Positions 12,386 to 24,660 of a stretch of DNA of 64,000 nt are shown here, piece after piece. Source of the DNA: Nectonema munidae (lineage: Eukaryota; Nematomorpha; Nectonematoida; Nectonematidae); contig JAUIRK010000855.1 in NCBI GenBank assembly GCA_030549495.1, positions 1,861,501 to 1,925,500 on the forward strand, read 5' to 3'. The translations under genes and the position numbers were made by a program. Each line of letters begins with the position of its first letter. The first letter of the stretch is position 1. The notes beneath the pieces were generated by a model. It searched no databases and had not been told where the DNA came from. It worked only from the letters and a program-made list of their open reading frames with translations.

Positions 12386-12540
12386 TTGAATTTTGAAAAC
12401 CATCCGTTTGCTTATTTTTTCAATTAATTTTTTGTCTAACTTAAAGCAAATAATTTTCATTTCTCGATAATAATCCCTGGAACGCGAAGATCCGTTATTT
12501 TTTCAGGAACCGATTCTGACGGAAAACGCGCTTTAACTGT

Positions 12541-13440
12541 ACATCATGAGATGAGTACAAGCAGATTTGTATGCTTGCGTGCATTGCTGAGCCGAGTAGC
12601 AAGCATACCGCGACATTCATTCATTCCTTCTTTTCTTATGAGGAGAACCAAGATCTTTATTGATTCCTCAGCAGAACAAATACATACACACAAACCTTCA
12701 ACCAGGCTCTTTAGTCATTTGACTGTTTCATCGATTTTCACCCATACACACATACACACACACAATCTATATGATTTATACGCGTGATATATATGAGTAA
12801 GTATGTTTTGTAGAAGTATTGATTGGTTCTCACGCGCACACACACACACACACTTCAGCATAAATTTTATTTTGTTTGTTCATGCACGCAATATTCTATA
12901 TATGCGCGACACATACATACTACGCCAAAAGCTTGCAACGTTTATATAATTACGACATCAGATACACACAATATTATATATAATATATATAGTATTAATT
13001 TATAAAATCAAAAACAATATTGTTCACATTCGTACATACATCATAGTGCACACACACACATACACATATATCATCATCCCAGGTCCTCACTCATCAGCAG
13101 TGCCAACGCAAAGTACTCCTATTCATCGTATCAAGGCGCTCCCGTTTTATTTCTTGAATTTAAGATATCGCGCACAACGCATCTCTCCCCTCTTCTCGTC
13201 ATCTCCTCCCAATCGTCGTCATGATCTCTTTCACTTTCTTCCTCATCTTAGCGTCTTCTTCTCATCCAGTCTTCTTCTACTTACTTCTCTGAGAATCTTT
13301 TCATTATCTCTAATTAGCACCACAAAGTCAGTAGTTCAGCTTCTCTGGCACAAGGGATCATCTCGCCATTCAGTCTTTATCAACATCATCTTCATATCTG
13401 CTTCGATTCTTATTTCCTGTCGTTTTGGAAGGTGATGGGA
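12541..13440 (+). promoter_or_regulatory. CA microsatellites plus CT-rich tract, possible leader/promoter
   Basis: CA runs (for example 12837-12853 and about 13048-13064) are followed by a pyrimidine-rich, higher-G/C stretch (13085-13435) ending in GGAAG|GTGATG, a plausible splice donor at 13434. An open frame across it is low-complexity Ser/Leu/Phe and does not look like a protein. A transcribed 5' leader is one reading; simple-sequence DNA is the other. Confidence 0.25.
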
Positions 13441-14712
13441 AATCACATTTCATTTTACTTTTACGAGAGAAATTTGTTGATTTGACGCAGTTTGCGCTCA
13501 CTTAAGCGAAAAATTGAAGTTACCGGCTGCCTTGCTTTGCTGAAAAGATAGTGCAAAATCTATCATGATTTCCAAATCCTTGTCCAAAAAGTCTTAAGAA
13601 TTTAATGCGCAGAATCTTGGATTCCTTAATCACATCCAGCATTTTTTGCCTTTTTACCAGCCTCCTTCTCCTCTTGTATTAGTTTTCTCCAAACCGGTAA
13701 GGTAAACTTTTTCTTTTTTCACTTATTTGATTTGGCCGCTGTCCTACGTAAAATCAATCTGGATTAGATAATAAACCAAATTCGGTTAAAATGAGATTCT
13801 AACTAACATGTGGAATAAAGAGTGGTGAATAAGATTATTACCATTTTTTTTTTTAAAAAAAATAGGCCTAAACATTTTTTATTAAAAATAAAAAATTTAA
13901 TATAAAAAATATTTAAGTTTTTAAAAGGCCTTTTTTGTTTTAGAAAATAATTTGTAAGAAGATTCCATAAAATGTTTTGAAGGATCGGTCTTCTAAAAGT
14001 TTATATTTTGTTCCATAGGAAGAAGCCATTTTATATTTATTTAGAAAACAAGTATAATGCTAAAAACAAAATAATGTATAAATTTTAAAAATTATAATAA
14101 AAAAAACATTTTAAAACTTCAAATAGGATTCTTTTTTTACTCAAAATTGCCGCTTGAATAAGATTATGATTCAAAAACATCTATTGCATATGAAGTATAG
14201 AAAAGTATTCTACCCAGTCTTCCGGTCGCCCACGAAACTTGGATTATCTTATTTATTAAACTAATGATAATCAGTAAAACAAATTTATTAAAAATAAAAA
14301 ACTATTAAAGTTATTTTTGTATTTGGAGTAAAATGACTTAAAACTTACATTATTCGAACCAAGTTTTGAATTGTAGTATAATTGTGTGAGTAGTTCATTC
14401 TATCTGTCACTACAAGTTAAGGGGACTAGCCACAGACTGAAAATTTTCACTGTCTTTGAAAAAAAAAACATTTATATTGACATGTGGTATAAAACTGTTT
14501 TGCTCTCTTCCTCAAACTTGTTGTACTCTACTGTTCCGTCAATCAAATTTTTTTTCAAGCAATTACTTATTGTGATGTCAATCAAACTATACATTTTCAA
14601 TGTCGTTTATTTCCTTGATATATATTACCACTGATTCTAGATCTTTTACATAAAACTAACCCACTAAATTAAAAAATATATATTAAATTTTTTGATTGAC
14701 GTAACCGTAAAG
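13441..14712. other. A/T-rich intergenic sequence, nothing recognised
   Basis: Long A and T runs, no coding pattern or clear repeat. Confidence 0.55.
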
Positions 14713-15254
14713 TAATTATTTTTTTAATTGGGACCGTTTATTTACCCAGCCAAAAAATTTCATTCTGAATTTTCAAATTTGTTATAATATACAAAGTAAA
14801 ACATTACTTAATTTTTTTTAGTTTTTTATTAAAAAAAAACTAATAATTTTATACTGTAATTATATGGGAACCAAATGCAAGATAATTTAGACACTTTAAT
14901 TTAGTTTTTTTTTTATATAATTTTGCTATACAACAACATGAACATGTTGTATCAAAAATATCAGCTCAATAATTGAAACATGTGCTCTTGATTGACAGAT
15001 ATACATTTTCCCCATCACATTTTGTACGTAGAGCATGATTTTTTATTTTTAAGCGAAATTTACAAGGATGAAGCATTCGGTGTTTCTTTTCCTTGAGAAA
15101 AGAGAATTTGTAGAGGCGATTTCACATTCAAAGGAATCCGGAAAAATCTTTAGTCATTTTTATAATCAAGCTTTTTAACAGTAAAAATGTTTTATGAAAG
15201 GAGAGAGCTTATTTACGCTAATACAAATTTTCCATAAAAAATAAGTACAATTAG

Positions 15255-15330
15255 TTGGCAGATGGCGAAGTGGTTGTCAGCGTTGGCTCTCCATCCAGTT
15301 GGTCTGCTGGCTTCGATTCCTGAACTTGCT
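15255..15330 (+). repeat. tRNA-like sequence (SINE head or tRNA pseudogene)
   Basis: TGGCGAAGTGGTTG resembles an A box and GGCTTCGATTCC a B box, about 40 bases apart. No acceptor stem closes around it and a T-rich tail follows, so a working tRNA is unlikely. Confidence 0.4.
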
Positions 15331-15470
15331 TATTGCCATTATCTATTATTTTTTCAAAATACTTTTCTGACATTTTCTTCTCTTTTTTTTTTAAACTATT
15401 TTTCCAAAGTGTTTTACTTTTTTTGTTTGGGGAAATATGTTAAAATTAAAATTCTCTAAAAGAATTGACC

Positions 15471-15764
15471 TTGTGAATTTAATTGGATACTTTTTTAAAA
15501 TAAAGTTTGCTTCGTGTATGATATGATTGGAAATAATCCATTTTTAATGATCTATATCTTGTAGTGTATTATTATAAGGAATTAGTAAAGTGTTAACATA
15601 TCTGAGTCAAAAATGTATAATCATACTTCAAATATTGATTTCCAGTGATCTCTAATAAATTGCGGATCGTGAAGTGTTGGACTAAGTTTGAACGCATCAT
15701 CCCCACCCCACACGTAACACAGTATGCATAAAAGAAGAGACAATGCGGTGGTATTGAAGTCAAA
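15471..15764 (+). repeat. Direct duplication, copy 1
   Basis: Nearly identical, in the same orientation, to 18967-19283. Shared words include TTTAATTGGATACTTTTTTA, TGTTAACATATCTGAGTCAA and AAGTGTTGGACTAAGTTTGA. Copy 1 lacks the GGCA expansion near the end of copy 2. Confidence 0.85.
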
Positions 15765-15805
15765 AGAATTTCCAAAATTAAAATTCCCTAAAGTTTTGAG
15801 CGGTT

Positions 15806-15898
15806 TCTAGTCAAAGTCCCCGAAAACCAAAAACTCGGGCATCAAAATCCTTGAACCTGATTTTTTGGGGATTTTGGTTTTCGGGGATCTTGTCTAGA
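15806..15898. repeat. Imperfect hairpin element
   Basis: TCTAG...GTCCCCGAAAACCAAAA pairs with TTTTGGTTTTCGGGGAT...CTAGA: about 27-base arms around a loop of about 40. A diverged relative lies at about 23402-23480 (CTAGTCAAAA ... TTTTCGGGGATTTT). Confidence 0.65.
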
Positions 15899-16486
15899 TA
15901 CGGTGTTTTGGAAAATATAATCAAAGAAAGAAAGCAACTTAAACTTAGCTGAATCAATAATAAATAAGGGCGTTAGAAATGATCGTCTTAACTAAGCCCA
16001 TTATCAGGCTATAATTTATAGTGATATAATAATAAATTTTTTACCATGGTATTCAACCATTTTAACAAAAATAATTCTTCGATACTTTTACAATATTTGC
16101 TCTTTATAGCTTTTTTCTAGCAATGGTTAAGCTTTTTTTTTTATAGATGAAGCATTTTGTATGCATTTTTATAAAAGTGTTCTCTTGAGAACTAAAATTT
16201 ACCCTACTTGAAGAATTAGGCTTTTCTAATCATTCTCCATGTGTACAGATCAGAGTTTTATTCTCCTGCTTTACTGTTTTCCAAAATATCATTGATGGCT
16301 TCTGTCTTCTTCAGAAAGTATACAATTTTTCAGAAAAAAAATTAAACACCATCTTCTAAACTATCTTCTTGAAGTATTTCATTCTCAAATTCCAAAGTCG
16401 ACAGTGGTTCTAAACCGCGGAGCAATTCCCATATGGGGTGGATTTAATAAAACTATCAATATTTTTATTTGAGTATAACAATCAAG

Positions 16487-16738
16487 CAATGGCGGATCCA
16501 GAAATCGACTATGGGGGGGGGGGGGGGGGCTAATTTGAAATATCAATTTTTTTGGTTTTTAAAGTTCCAACGCTGTCATCATCGTCTCCGCCAACATTTC
16601 TTAACAAAAATCAATTTTGCAAAACCAAATAAACGAAATTTCAATACCATAGAAATCCTGATGAATGAAGGAACCGGAGAAAATTGAAACAAGAATTTTT
16701 GCGGCCTCATTCCATGGGATCCTTTGGATCCGCCAGTG
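16487..16738. mobile_element. Non-autonomous hAT element (MITE) with poly(G)
   Basis: Ends CAATGGCGGATCCA and TGGATCCGCCAGTG are inverted. Flanks CAATCAAG (16479-16486) and CAATGAAG (16739-16746) match 7 of 8, an hAT-size target duplication. A run of 17 G lies at 16513-16529 just inside the left end. No transposase. Confidence 0.8.
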
Positions 16739-18966
16739 CAATGAAGAAGCATTTTCATATGTTATTAAATGCGCATAGCCCCGCGTTATTCTATGGAAGC
16801 TGGTAAATGTATTACGGTTACTCCGCTCCAGTCTCCAGTAGCCTTGACAGAACATTAATGCGAAAAAAATTGGAAGATTTTTCGGTATTAAAAATCCTTG
16901 CATGTAATAAATGTGAAGGAAAAAAAAGTATACGCTTTTCATGATAATTTGGAAAATGTTGAAATTCGCCCCGAGAATTGCTATAATACTAAATCATGAA
17001 ATTTTGCGAAAAGCTGACATTTTCCAAACATTAATTCGTGAGTGAATATATATCAATCTGAAACTCTGGAAAAGAAAAATAAGTAAAATAACATATGAAG
17101 ATAATTTTCAAAATTTGTAGTGAAATAAAGCGATATATTGTATATATTAACATACAACAACGACAATGCAATCTCGTGAGAACAAGTACGATACCCTTTC
17201 TGTGAAATTCCCCCATCATTTATCCCGATAACACTTAATTAAAAAGCGCATGGCAATCAGATTGATCAAATATGATCATGTCAAAAAACATAAATTGATG
17301 ATAAAAAAAATTTGCGACCAAGAAAATTGATTTTTAGGCTTCCAAGTGTAACGGATTCGTGTTTAGATCAAATGCTGTGTTTGCTTATTTTTTTAAGACA
17401 TGATATTTCCTTTTTTTTTAATAATAATTTTTTTTTGATGATTTCAAATAATTTTCCCATCATATCCTTAATTGATTTCCTAGTTGTAGCCTGATTATTA
17501 TTATTTAAAGTTTTACTTCTGTAATAAGAGCTGGCTTTCATTTCATTCATTGGAAACAAAAAAAAGGGTCCATTTCTTCAAAATTTAAATTTTGCCAATT
17601 CCAATTTACCTTTTATCTCGCCAAACTCTTAAGTTTCTGTTAACAATTTTTTAAAGTTCTTTGCTTTCAAAAGTTCTTACACGCGATGATGGACAAGATT
17701 TTTATTCACTTTATTTTACCATTAAGTTGTGTGCATAAATTTAGCCAATCTCCTTCCTTGATTAAGTGGAAAAGAAGCTTTATAATGAAAAACATATGTG
17801 TGTGTGTGTTGTGTTTGAGTGAATCAAAATATTCTATCTCCACCATATCTATATTCTCACATATCATCACAGCGCATACCCTTCCTTCCTCTCTCAATGT
17901 ACATTTGAATCATCTCAAATTTTGGCCATATGTTGTTTCCAATTTTTCGCTATCAAAGAATAAAATTAATCCTTTGATAGGAAGATCGGATTGAGATTGA
18001 GAGACAAATCATGAATATTTTTTAATCAGCTTATCTGCTTAGCATTTGTATTTTTTGTGCACAACAAATGTTCATTGATTTATTTCAGCCATACCAGATT
18101 GTGAGACATTTTGCTCGGTCAGTGGAGTAGTCGACGTTTACCGAAACATTATAACCGGAAAAAGATTTAGAAATTTGAATTTAACATCTATCTATCCAAT
18201 TAATTAAAATGAACTAAAATTTTGAGTAAATGTCTAAGGGATTAAACAACCTTAAAATTTTAATTTGATTTAGGGCTGTAAATAAAATTTTCTGAAAAAT
18301 TCAATCAAACATTTAAATTTGGAAGGTAAGCACCAAACTCAAGGATTACATGCAGATTTATTCGTTTTTTCTCTCTGAAAAGCTCAATACGTTTATTTAT
18401 TTATTGAATAGTTATTTTTTATAGATTTTTTTTAAAAAAAAAATAATTTTTTATAAATTTTATTTTTTGAACAATTTTTTTTATAAAATTTGGAATTATT
18501 ATTTACAAAGTTGCACCCTATTTTACGCTTATACTATACCCAAATAATCCAAAATTTAAGCTTTGAAGTCTTTGCTCGGAAAAGTCTTTTAGTACACCCT
18601 CACCCCCAAATAACTAAATGACCTTATAAGCTTATTCTTATTTAGATATCTTTCATAGTATAGCAAATTTTTAAATTCAGAATGAAATTTTTTTGGCTGG
18701 CAAAGCTCATTTGGGCAAACTGCCGGCCCCAATTAAGCAATAATAATAATTAACCTACTTCTATTTTCTTTCTGTTTTCAATTATTTTACTTTTGCCAGA
18801 ATCTTTTGTGTTTAATGTATCTAGAATTCAGAGATCTGTTCAAAATTATCACTTAAATTCGTAGCACGGGAACTTGCAGTCATGACATATGGATCCACGC
18901 GATTTCGTCGACAAAAAATACTATTTTGTCGATTTTTTGGAAATTTTAAATTATACCTAGCATTTC

Positions 18967-19283
18967 TTGTGAATTTAATTGGATACTTTTTTAAAATAAA
19001 GTTTGCTTCGTGTATGATATGATTGGAAATAATCAATTTTTAGTGATCTATATCTTGTAGTTGTAATTATTACAAGGAATTAGTAGAGTGTTAACATATC
19101 TGAGTCAAAAATGTATAATCATACTTCAAATATTGATTTCCAGTGATCTCTACTTAATTGCGGATCATGAAGTGTTGGACTAAGTTTGAGCGCCGTAACA
19201 CAGGGGTGGTGGGTGCAAAAAAGGGCGTATGCATAAAAGAATGGGACAATGTGGTGGCAGGCAGGCAGGCAGGCATTGAAGTC
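18967..19283 (+). repeat. Direct duplication, copy 2
   Basis: Same orientation as 15471-15764, with a GGCA tandem (about 19256-19275) not found in copy 1. It sits just upstream of a CT-rich, higher-G/C tract. Confidence 0.85.
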
Positions 19284-19379
19284 AGATTAGTGAGAGAGTT
19301 GATGTTGTGATATGCTACATGATTGGTATTATCGACTTTTTTGTGTTTGTTGTTATTTATTAAATTCTTGTGCATCGAT

Positions 19380-19760
19380 TTTTGCTTCCACTTTTTTATG
19401 TCGTTCGCGAGAAGAGAGAGGGAGAGGAATCATTTTCATTATTTGTGTTAGTGTGAAAAAATTGACTTTTTCTTGGCGCACGCGCGTTATAGTGTAGTGA
19501 GTGTAAGTAGCGCAGTCACAGGAAGGAGGCTTGTCGTCCTTTTGGCGTTTTATTTCTCTCCATTTCAAATGCACTTTTCGTGTTCGTACCTCTTCTTCAC
19601 CGTTGTTATATCATCCCTCTTACTCTGCCTCTCCTGCCTGCTCTCCTTAGCTTTGCTTCTTTTCACTTTTGCCAAGCCTTTTTGATCTTTCCCTCACTTA
19701 ACTTCCTCTTTGAAAGAACCGCAATAAGACGGACCGAATCCTTCTTCATCTTCTCGTTTT
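19380..19760 (+). promoter_or_regulatory. CpG- and CT-rich tract, possible leader/promoter
   Basis: Higher G/C than surroundings, with GCGCACGCGCG at about 19474-19485 and then pyrimidine-rich sequence. Open frames here are low-complexity Leu/Ser/Phe. Could be a promoter or 5' leader 19 kb upstream of the Shaw start; no donor was convincingly chosen. Confidence 0.2.
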
Positions 19761-19763
19761 GAT

Positions 19764-20334
19764 CTCTCTTTCCGTCAAACTTTTTCGTAAACTCCAATAG
19801 TTTGCTCCTAAAAAGCTTAAAAAATCGTTTATTAATTTGTGTAAAGGTAGAGGATCTGTTCTTTGAACAACGTCACGCTTTTTACACAGAACAAACTCAA
19901 CAACTTGCTCTTTCCAGGATGTTTGCTCTTTATGCTCTGTGACGCGTAGGATTAGATTGGTGAGCATCAAATCGCGCATACAAAAAGTGAGAGAACTTTT
20001 TTGTGTGTGTGTGTACTACTCACTTAACAACACCTTTTTCATTCCCTCTTGCTTTATTTAGAGCTTCCCTTCTTGGTAAGATTATTATTACGAGAATATT
20101 TCATTTTCAAAAAATTTGATCTGAATCCCTTTTTTTCTTCCTCCAACATATGGCATAAATCTTTGGCGCTTTCCTCACTTTGCAATGCTCCTCAGATTAA
20201 GTTATTCATACTGCAGTTATAAAAACGAGCATTCGTTTTAGCGTTTTAAACATCGATTCAAATCAAGGAATTCAAAGTTTTTGGTACTGCGCTCATCTCA
20301 ACCCTTCATATTTTTTCCGTAATTTGCAAGATAC
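19764..20334. other. Intergenic, nothing recognised
   Basis: Mixed sequence with a short GT run near 20003-20012. No gene or repeat family identified. Confidence 0.5.
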
Positions 20335-20650
20335 TTGATTGCACATGTGTTCAACCAATTCTAATCTTTAGTATTAGTCGGTGTTAGCGTTGCAGTCAGC
20401 TCTAGGTCTTCTAGGTTTCTTCTAGGTTTTCGTTAACCGGGTAATTCATTTTGATTAATATTTTTAACTGATTGATTAATCAGAGAATTATGGTTCGATC
20501 ACGGTCAATTAGTCAGCATTTGTTAATTTTTTACGGAATACCATATCACTAGTACATACATTTATATTTTTTGACATTCCTGACACAAACTTTCCTATTT
20601 ACTTATATATAAATACACGCCTGAAACAAAAAGATCCAGACATACAATAG
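20335..20650 (+). repeat. Dispersed repeat with TTAGG-like words, copy 2 (diverged)
   Basis: Has GTTCAACCAATTCTAATC, TTTTTTGACATTCCTGACAC, CTATTTACTTATAT and CCAGACATACA in family order. The TTAGG portion has decayed and extra sequence (20400-20540) intervenes. Confidence 0.6.
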
Positions 20651-22305
20651 GCATGCTTATTTATACACACCTAATTATTTTTTTTTTAAATAATTTTTGA
20701 AATTTCTTTTAAAAGAATTTGGGTGTGAAATTAAACCGTAAAACGAGAAACGTAATATGGAAAGTCTATTCACTAACCAAACCAAACCATTCACCCCCTC
20801 TCCCCACCTCTTGAAATCACATGTGGTATGTTTGCTTTGATACACGCGTTCGTACGAAGACATGCATATTGATGTTAAACACCACCCATACACTGAGATA
20901 TTTATATTTCAAAAGAGCTCAAAAGTTCGCTCCAAAATTCTGCGCGTAAGCTTTTTCAAACTTGCCAAGAACCGAAAAAGGGGGGTTTTGGTAAGAGTCA
21001 GATTCTTTTAAGTATCATAAATGATGAAAGAAAAGTTTAATTGCTATCTTGCACATATTTTTTCAAAATATTATTTTATTACGGAAAATTGTTTTCAAGG
21101 TGCGCAAAGCTTTCAGACAAAATTTTTTTTTGTGAATTTGAGTCAAATTTAATGCAATTTTGTTGTAATAACAAAGATGATTCAATTTTTCACGTCTGTA
21201 TGATCCAGGTTGAGGTTTTAAAAAAAATTTCGGGCTTTCATTTTTGTTACTCATGTTACATAATAGATTCTTATTTTTTATATCTTTTATAGCAACCATT
21301 AAAATTATTTTATTTCCTTCTTAATCCATATGTTGGCGTCGGGAGCCGCTCAAAAGAGTGACAAATCAAAAAAGTGACAAAATTTAAAAGAGTGTAACTG
21401 CAACAATATTTAATAATAACGCACAAGCAAATTTTTCTATATTAAAAGAGTATACTCTTTATAGTATACAAGATAACATATGGTGTTTTTATGGAAAAGT
21501 CATGCTTTAAACTTCTTATTACACCTCGTATGGGGTAAAAACCGCTGAATGTAATTTTTCGAACACAGACTTTTCGATATAAAACTCTGCATCTCCGATC
21601 TGAAGGACTAATTTTCGGAATTATAGGTAAAATTAAGTTTAAAATTCCATAACTGTTTTCGATTTATAAAAGTGTGTATCACATATGTTACTTGCGAAAG
21701 TTCATTCACGTTAGAGTTTATTTACTCTACAATTTACAACGAATGCCAAACCCGCAATAAAATATCATGGCATTCTCTTCGATATGCGATTATTCCGTCA
21801 TAGGTCTAAAAAATGGGAATGAAAAAATGGTTTAGTTCTACAATAAAATGTTTGTTTCTAAACCTGAACTATTTTTTTTTCTTTCCAAATCTTTTCGATG
21901 CCAAGTATTCTTCAAACACTGAATTGAAATCCTAGAGGACTGGGGATGCCTTTCCTCTTTGAACCCTCTCTCTCCAAATTCCTGTTTTATCCTCTATTTT
22001 TTGCTTTACGAAGTTTTAAATATTTTAAAAAATCTACTTTACTTGCAAAACAAACATCAAGCCTTGCATTCTCTCATTCAAACACGTTTAAAAGTAACCA
22101 CACAGCTATAAATGATGTTTTGCCCATTTTTAACATTCTATCAATACTCCCCCCCTTCTATCTGCTTTTTTCAACTGGGCATAAATGTCTGAATTCCGTT
22201 ACTTCACCGCATACAATGATACACATCGAAAGATTCTTCCACATTCCTCATGATTTGATGCTGATGAGATGATCTCTGCAAAAAGAGATAGGAAGAATAG
22301 AAGTA
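20651..22305. other. Intergenic, nothing recognised
   Basis: A/T-rich; an open frame at 21946-22272 has no recognisable domain and composition like its surroundings. Confidence 0.5.
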
Positions 22306-22323
22306 GGGGGGGGGGGGGGGGGG
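22306..22323 (+). repeat. Poly(G) run of 18
   Basis: Uninterrupted G tract in A/T-rich DNA, without recognisable terminal repeats around it. Confidence 0.9.
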
Positions 22324-22379
22324 TAGTGAACAAAATTCATTATTCCAATTCTACCAATCTTAAACACTAACTTCTTCTT

Positions 22380-23330
22380 TTTCTGGAGGCGGTGATCATC
22401 CTTCTCTTTCCCTCTCTCTCTCTGATCTTTCATCTCCTTGCATTTGAAATGAAGTATTGGATTTGAGGAAGTTGATTTCTTTTCTTCCTGGAAAATTGAC
22501 CAAGAAACAAATACATTCTGGTAGAGCTTTTTTCTTCATCTATTTCTAATTCTCTCTCCTTCTAGAGGATTTTGACATGCTCTATCCGTTTTTGAGTAAC
22601 GAAGCAAAATGTTTTCCGAAGATTCTACGATTCTGTCTCTCTCTGCTCCATGGTAACTGGCGAGTAATCATCAGCCCATCTTTAATTAATAAGTGCATGT
22701 GCTACCAGAGGAGAGAGCTAGTAGTAGAAGGCGATTGCGATGAACAAAAAATTTAATTTGAAAACGAGAAATTTTAACACCACAAATAAAAGACACACGC
22801 CGTCCATTGTTGTATTATTGTTTGTGTACTCTCTCTCTCCCTCTCCCTCAAGTACTATTCTATATTCATGTTCGTCGTGTTCATGTCTTTGCGCTTGGTA
22901 GAAGTGGTAGTACGCTTTTCGAACAAACCTATCATCGACAGAACAACTCTTCTCTTCAAATGATTGATTTTTCCTCATTTCTCATCTCATCTCTCTCTCT
23001 CTCTCTACTACGATAATTTGATATCAAGAAGCCAAAAGAAACACCAGCACCGTCATTACCATCATTGCTTTTGTTCTGCTGCTTGTTTCAATTTCAACTT
23101 GTGTGTCGTCTGTGTTTTGTTGTGCAATCTCTTTTTTCTCCTCTTTTTGTGTGATTTATTACTTTTTCTTTTTTTTGCAATCAAACACTTCAATTCCATA
23201 CTCCCTTTCACTCCAAACTATATCAATCACACACTCTTCCTTTGCTCTTTGAACTTTTCTTCTTGCCTCCAAACTCTGCAAGTACACACACACACACACA
23301 CGGATTCTTCCTCTGTAGTGGAGATCTTCA
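22380..23330 (+). promoter_or_regulatory. CT-rich tract with CT/CA microsatellites, possible leader
   Basis: Several CTCTCT runs (22409-22420, 22829-22847, 22990-23007) and a CA run (23284-23302). Long open frames across it are simple-sequence translations rich in Ser, Leu, Phe and His-Thr. Possible transcribed leader, low certainty. Confidence 0.2.
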
Positions 23331-24196
23331 TGGTAATCATGATCTTAATTATTCTAATTAATTTATATTCATCTTTTCCCTTGCATGGACGCAATTTTTT
23401 ACTAGTCAAAATCTGTGCTACCAAAATCCCTGAAAATGAAGGTAGCAGTAACTTTAATTTTCGGGGATTTTCGTCGTGGAGAATTTGTGATCATTTTTTC
23501 TTAGTACTGAAGTATTTAGAAATTTAAAAAACATTTATTCACTCCATTCATTTTCATTGTTTGCAAAGGTAACGCATACAACTTCAATAAAATCTACTCA
23601 ATTCTGTTTAAACAAATTTTTGAACTTTCTTTGAGATCATTCGTTAAATGCGCTAAGCTTCGTATAACGTATATTCCAGTTTTAGTGTAATTTGTTTTGT
23701 TTTTTCAATTCTAAATTGACCTTTCTAGAATACCAGATGGAATTGGAAAAAAAATAAAATAGAACTAAACATGGTATGGCTTTTGGTTGAAGAAATGTTA
23801 CTACGATGCCATGAATAAAAGTTGCGCGATTAAAAATAAGCTTAAATAGCAAAGCATTTCTTCCCATGAATTCTTTGTCAGTAACTTCTTCAACTCAAAT
23901 CTATCGCTACCAAGAAGGAAAACGAGGCAAAGTGTGTAAAAAATGTGCTGTTGGACATTCTTTTAACACGCTAAGAGGACATGATTGAATTCAACGCGAA
24001 ACTAATTCACTGAATCAACCAGCTCACTAGATAGATAACACTACCATAACTGACAATAAACGAAATCACTACGAAAATATGGAAGCAATGGATGTCGTCG
24101 ACATTTTCAACTGTCTGCATTTTCTCTGCTGTTTTGTTGTATTCTGTGTGATGACATTTTGAACTTTTAAAGGTCATACCTTCTGATGCTAAAGTT
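23331..24196. other. Intergenic, nothing recognised
   Basis: Only a diverged relative of the 15806 hairpin (about 23402-23480) was noted. Confidence 0.5.
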
Positions 24197-24358
24197 AAAG
24201 GTACCGTGGGGTGTTTTCGGCGTGAAGGCTCAATTGCGCCGCCCCTAACGAACAATGAGGAAAGGAGGCTTGATGTGGGATCGAACCCAAGACCTTGCGT
24301 TATCGAAACCCAGTTACTTGATTTTACAGATAATTGGGGTGTTATGGCTCCACCGCCA
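24197..24358 (-). repeat. tRNA-derived SINE, copy 1
   Basis: On the - strand it carries a B-box-like GGTTCGATCCC preceded by AAGGTCTTG, a body with GCGGCGCAATTG, and the 3' end AACACCCCACGGTACC. Matches copies at 42521-42667 and 50697-50838. Confidence 0.8.
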
Positions 24359-24428
24359 AGGCATCTGGGGAAGCAAATGAGCTTCGAAGATGAGAATAGA
24401 ACATGTTTCGCACTTTTATATACATATG

Positions 24429-24660
24429 CCATTTTTACCTCTGAATTATCTTTTGTTTAGTTCTAAGTGTTATCTTTTTTCAATTCCAAATTTTCTTTTA
24501 TAAGTTCTGAAATGTCTTTTTTAAATACTAAACTCTCTTTAAATACAAAATAAAATATGAAAAAAGATAATTTAGAGGACTTAAAAAAGACAAATTAGAG
24601 TTGAAAAAAGATTATTTAGATTTGAAAAAAGAGAAAAAGACACTTTACAAGTAAAAATGG
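24429..24660. mobile_element. Inverted-repeat element with 21-bp heptad-like arms, copy 1
   Basis: Ends CCATTTTTACCT (24429) and AGTAAAAATGG (24660) are inverted. Both arms are built of diverged units of about 21 bp (GAxTTGAAAAAAGAxAAAxT-like). Read outward, they give heptads of the type DKLELKK and end in EVKM or a relic of it. No transposase. Confidence 0.65.

Larger units (their letters stand above)
9750..12400 (+). mobile_element. piggyBac-like DNA transposon, rearranged and inactive
   Basis: A TTAA at 9750-9753 is followed by CCCATTAAAGGCC; near 12381-12395 TGGCCTTGAATTTT is the inverted counterpart (10 of 11 core bases), without a clean TTAA outside it. The transposase starts at ATG 10063. 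Acidic N-terminal region runs to about 10390, where the frame changes. Catalytic-site words of the DDD domain are readable: LSVDAQMVPY (about 11001-11030), FFDNFFTS (about 11248) and GGVDLLDRM (11572-11598). A C-terminal Cys-rich zinc-binding tail (CCFCKTN, CAECKVRLHPN) ends at TAA 11956-11958. The middle has several stops and frame shifts. Most striking, 10545-10890 is an inverted copy of transposase sequence. The 11569-11958 stretch remains open and well conserved, so the insertion is not very ancient. Confidence 0.88.
14713..18734. mobile_element. Inverted repeat pair flanked by TTAA, about 4 kb apart
   Basis: Left: TTAA (14713-14716) then TTGGGACCG and, further in, CAGCCAAAAAATTTCATTC plus TGAATTTTCAAATTTG. 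Right, read inverted from about 18733: TTAA, TTGGGGCCG, then the same words. The arms share about 45 well-matched bases plus looser ends. This could be the two ends of one large TTAA-type element whose interior was replaced by other repeats, or two separate MITE copies. No transposase is readable between them. Confidence 0.35.

Noticed and set aside
13046-13435. 129-codon open frame
   Set aside because: Spans CA repeats and a CT-rich tract; composition explains the lack of stops. Noted only as a possible untranslated leader.
15255-15330. Functional tRNA gene
   Set aside because: A- and B-box-like words are present but no acceptor, anticodon or T stems close properly; kept as tRNA-like repeat.
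22964-23527. 187-codon open frame
   Set aside because: Translation is low-complexity Leu/Phe/Ser with His-Thr repeats from CT and CA microsatellites; no domain and no start or splice context.
24007-24460. Open frames of 141 and 84 codons on opposite strands
   Set aside because: Both overlap the SINE copy at 24197-24358, which explains them.
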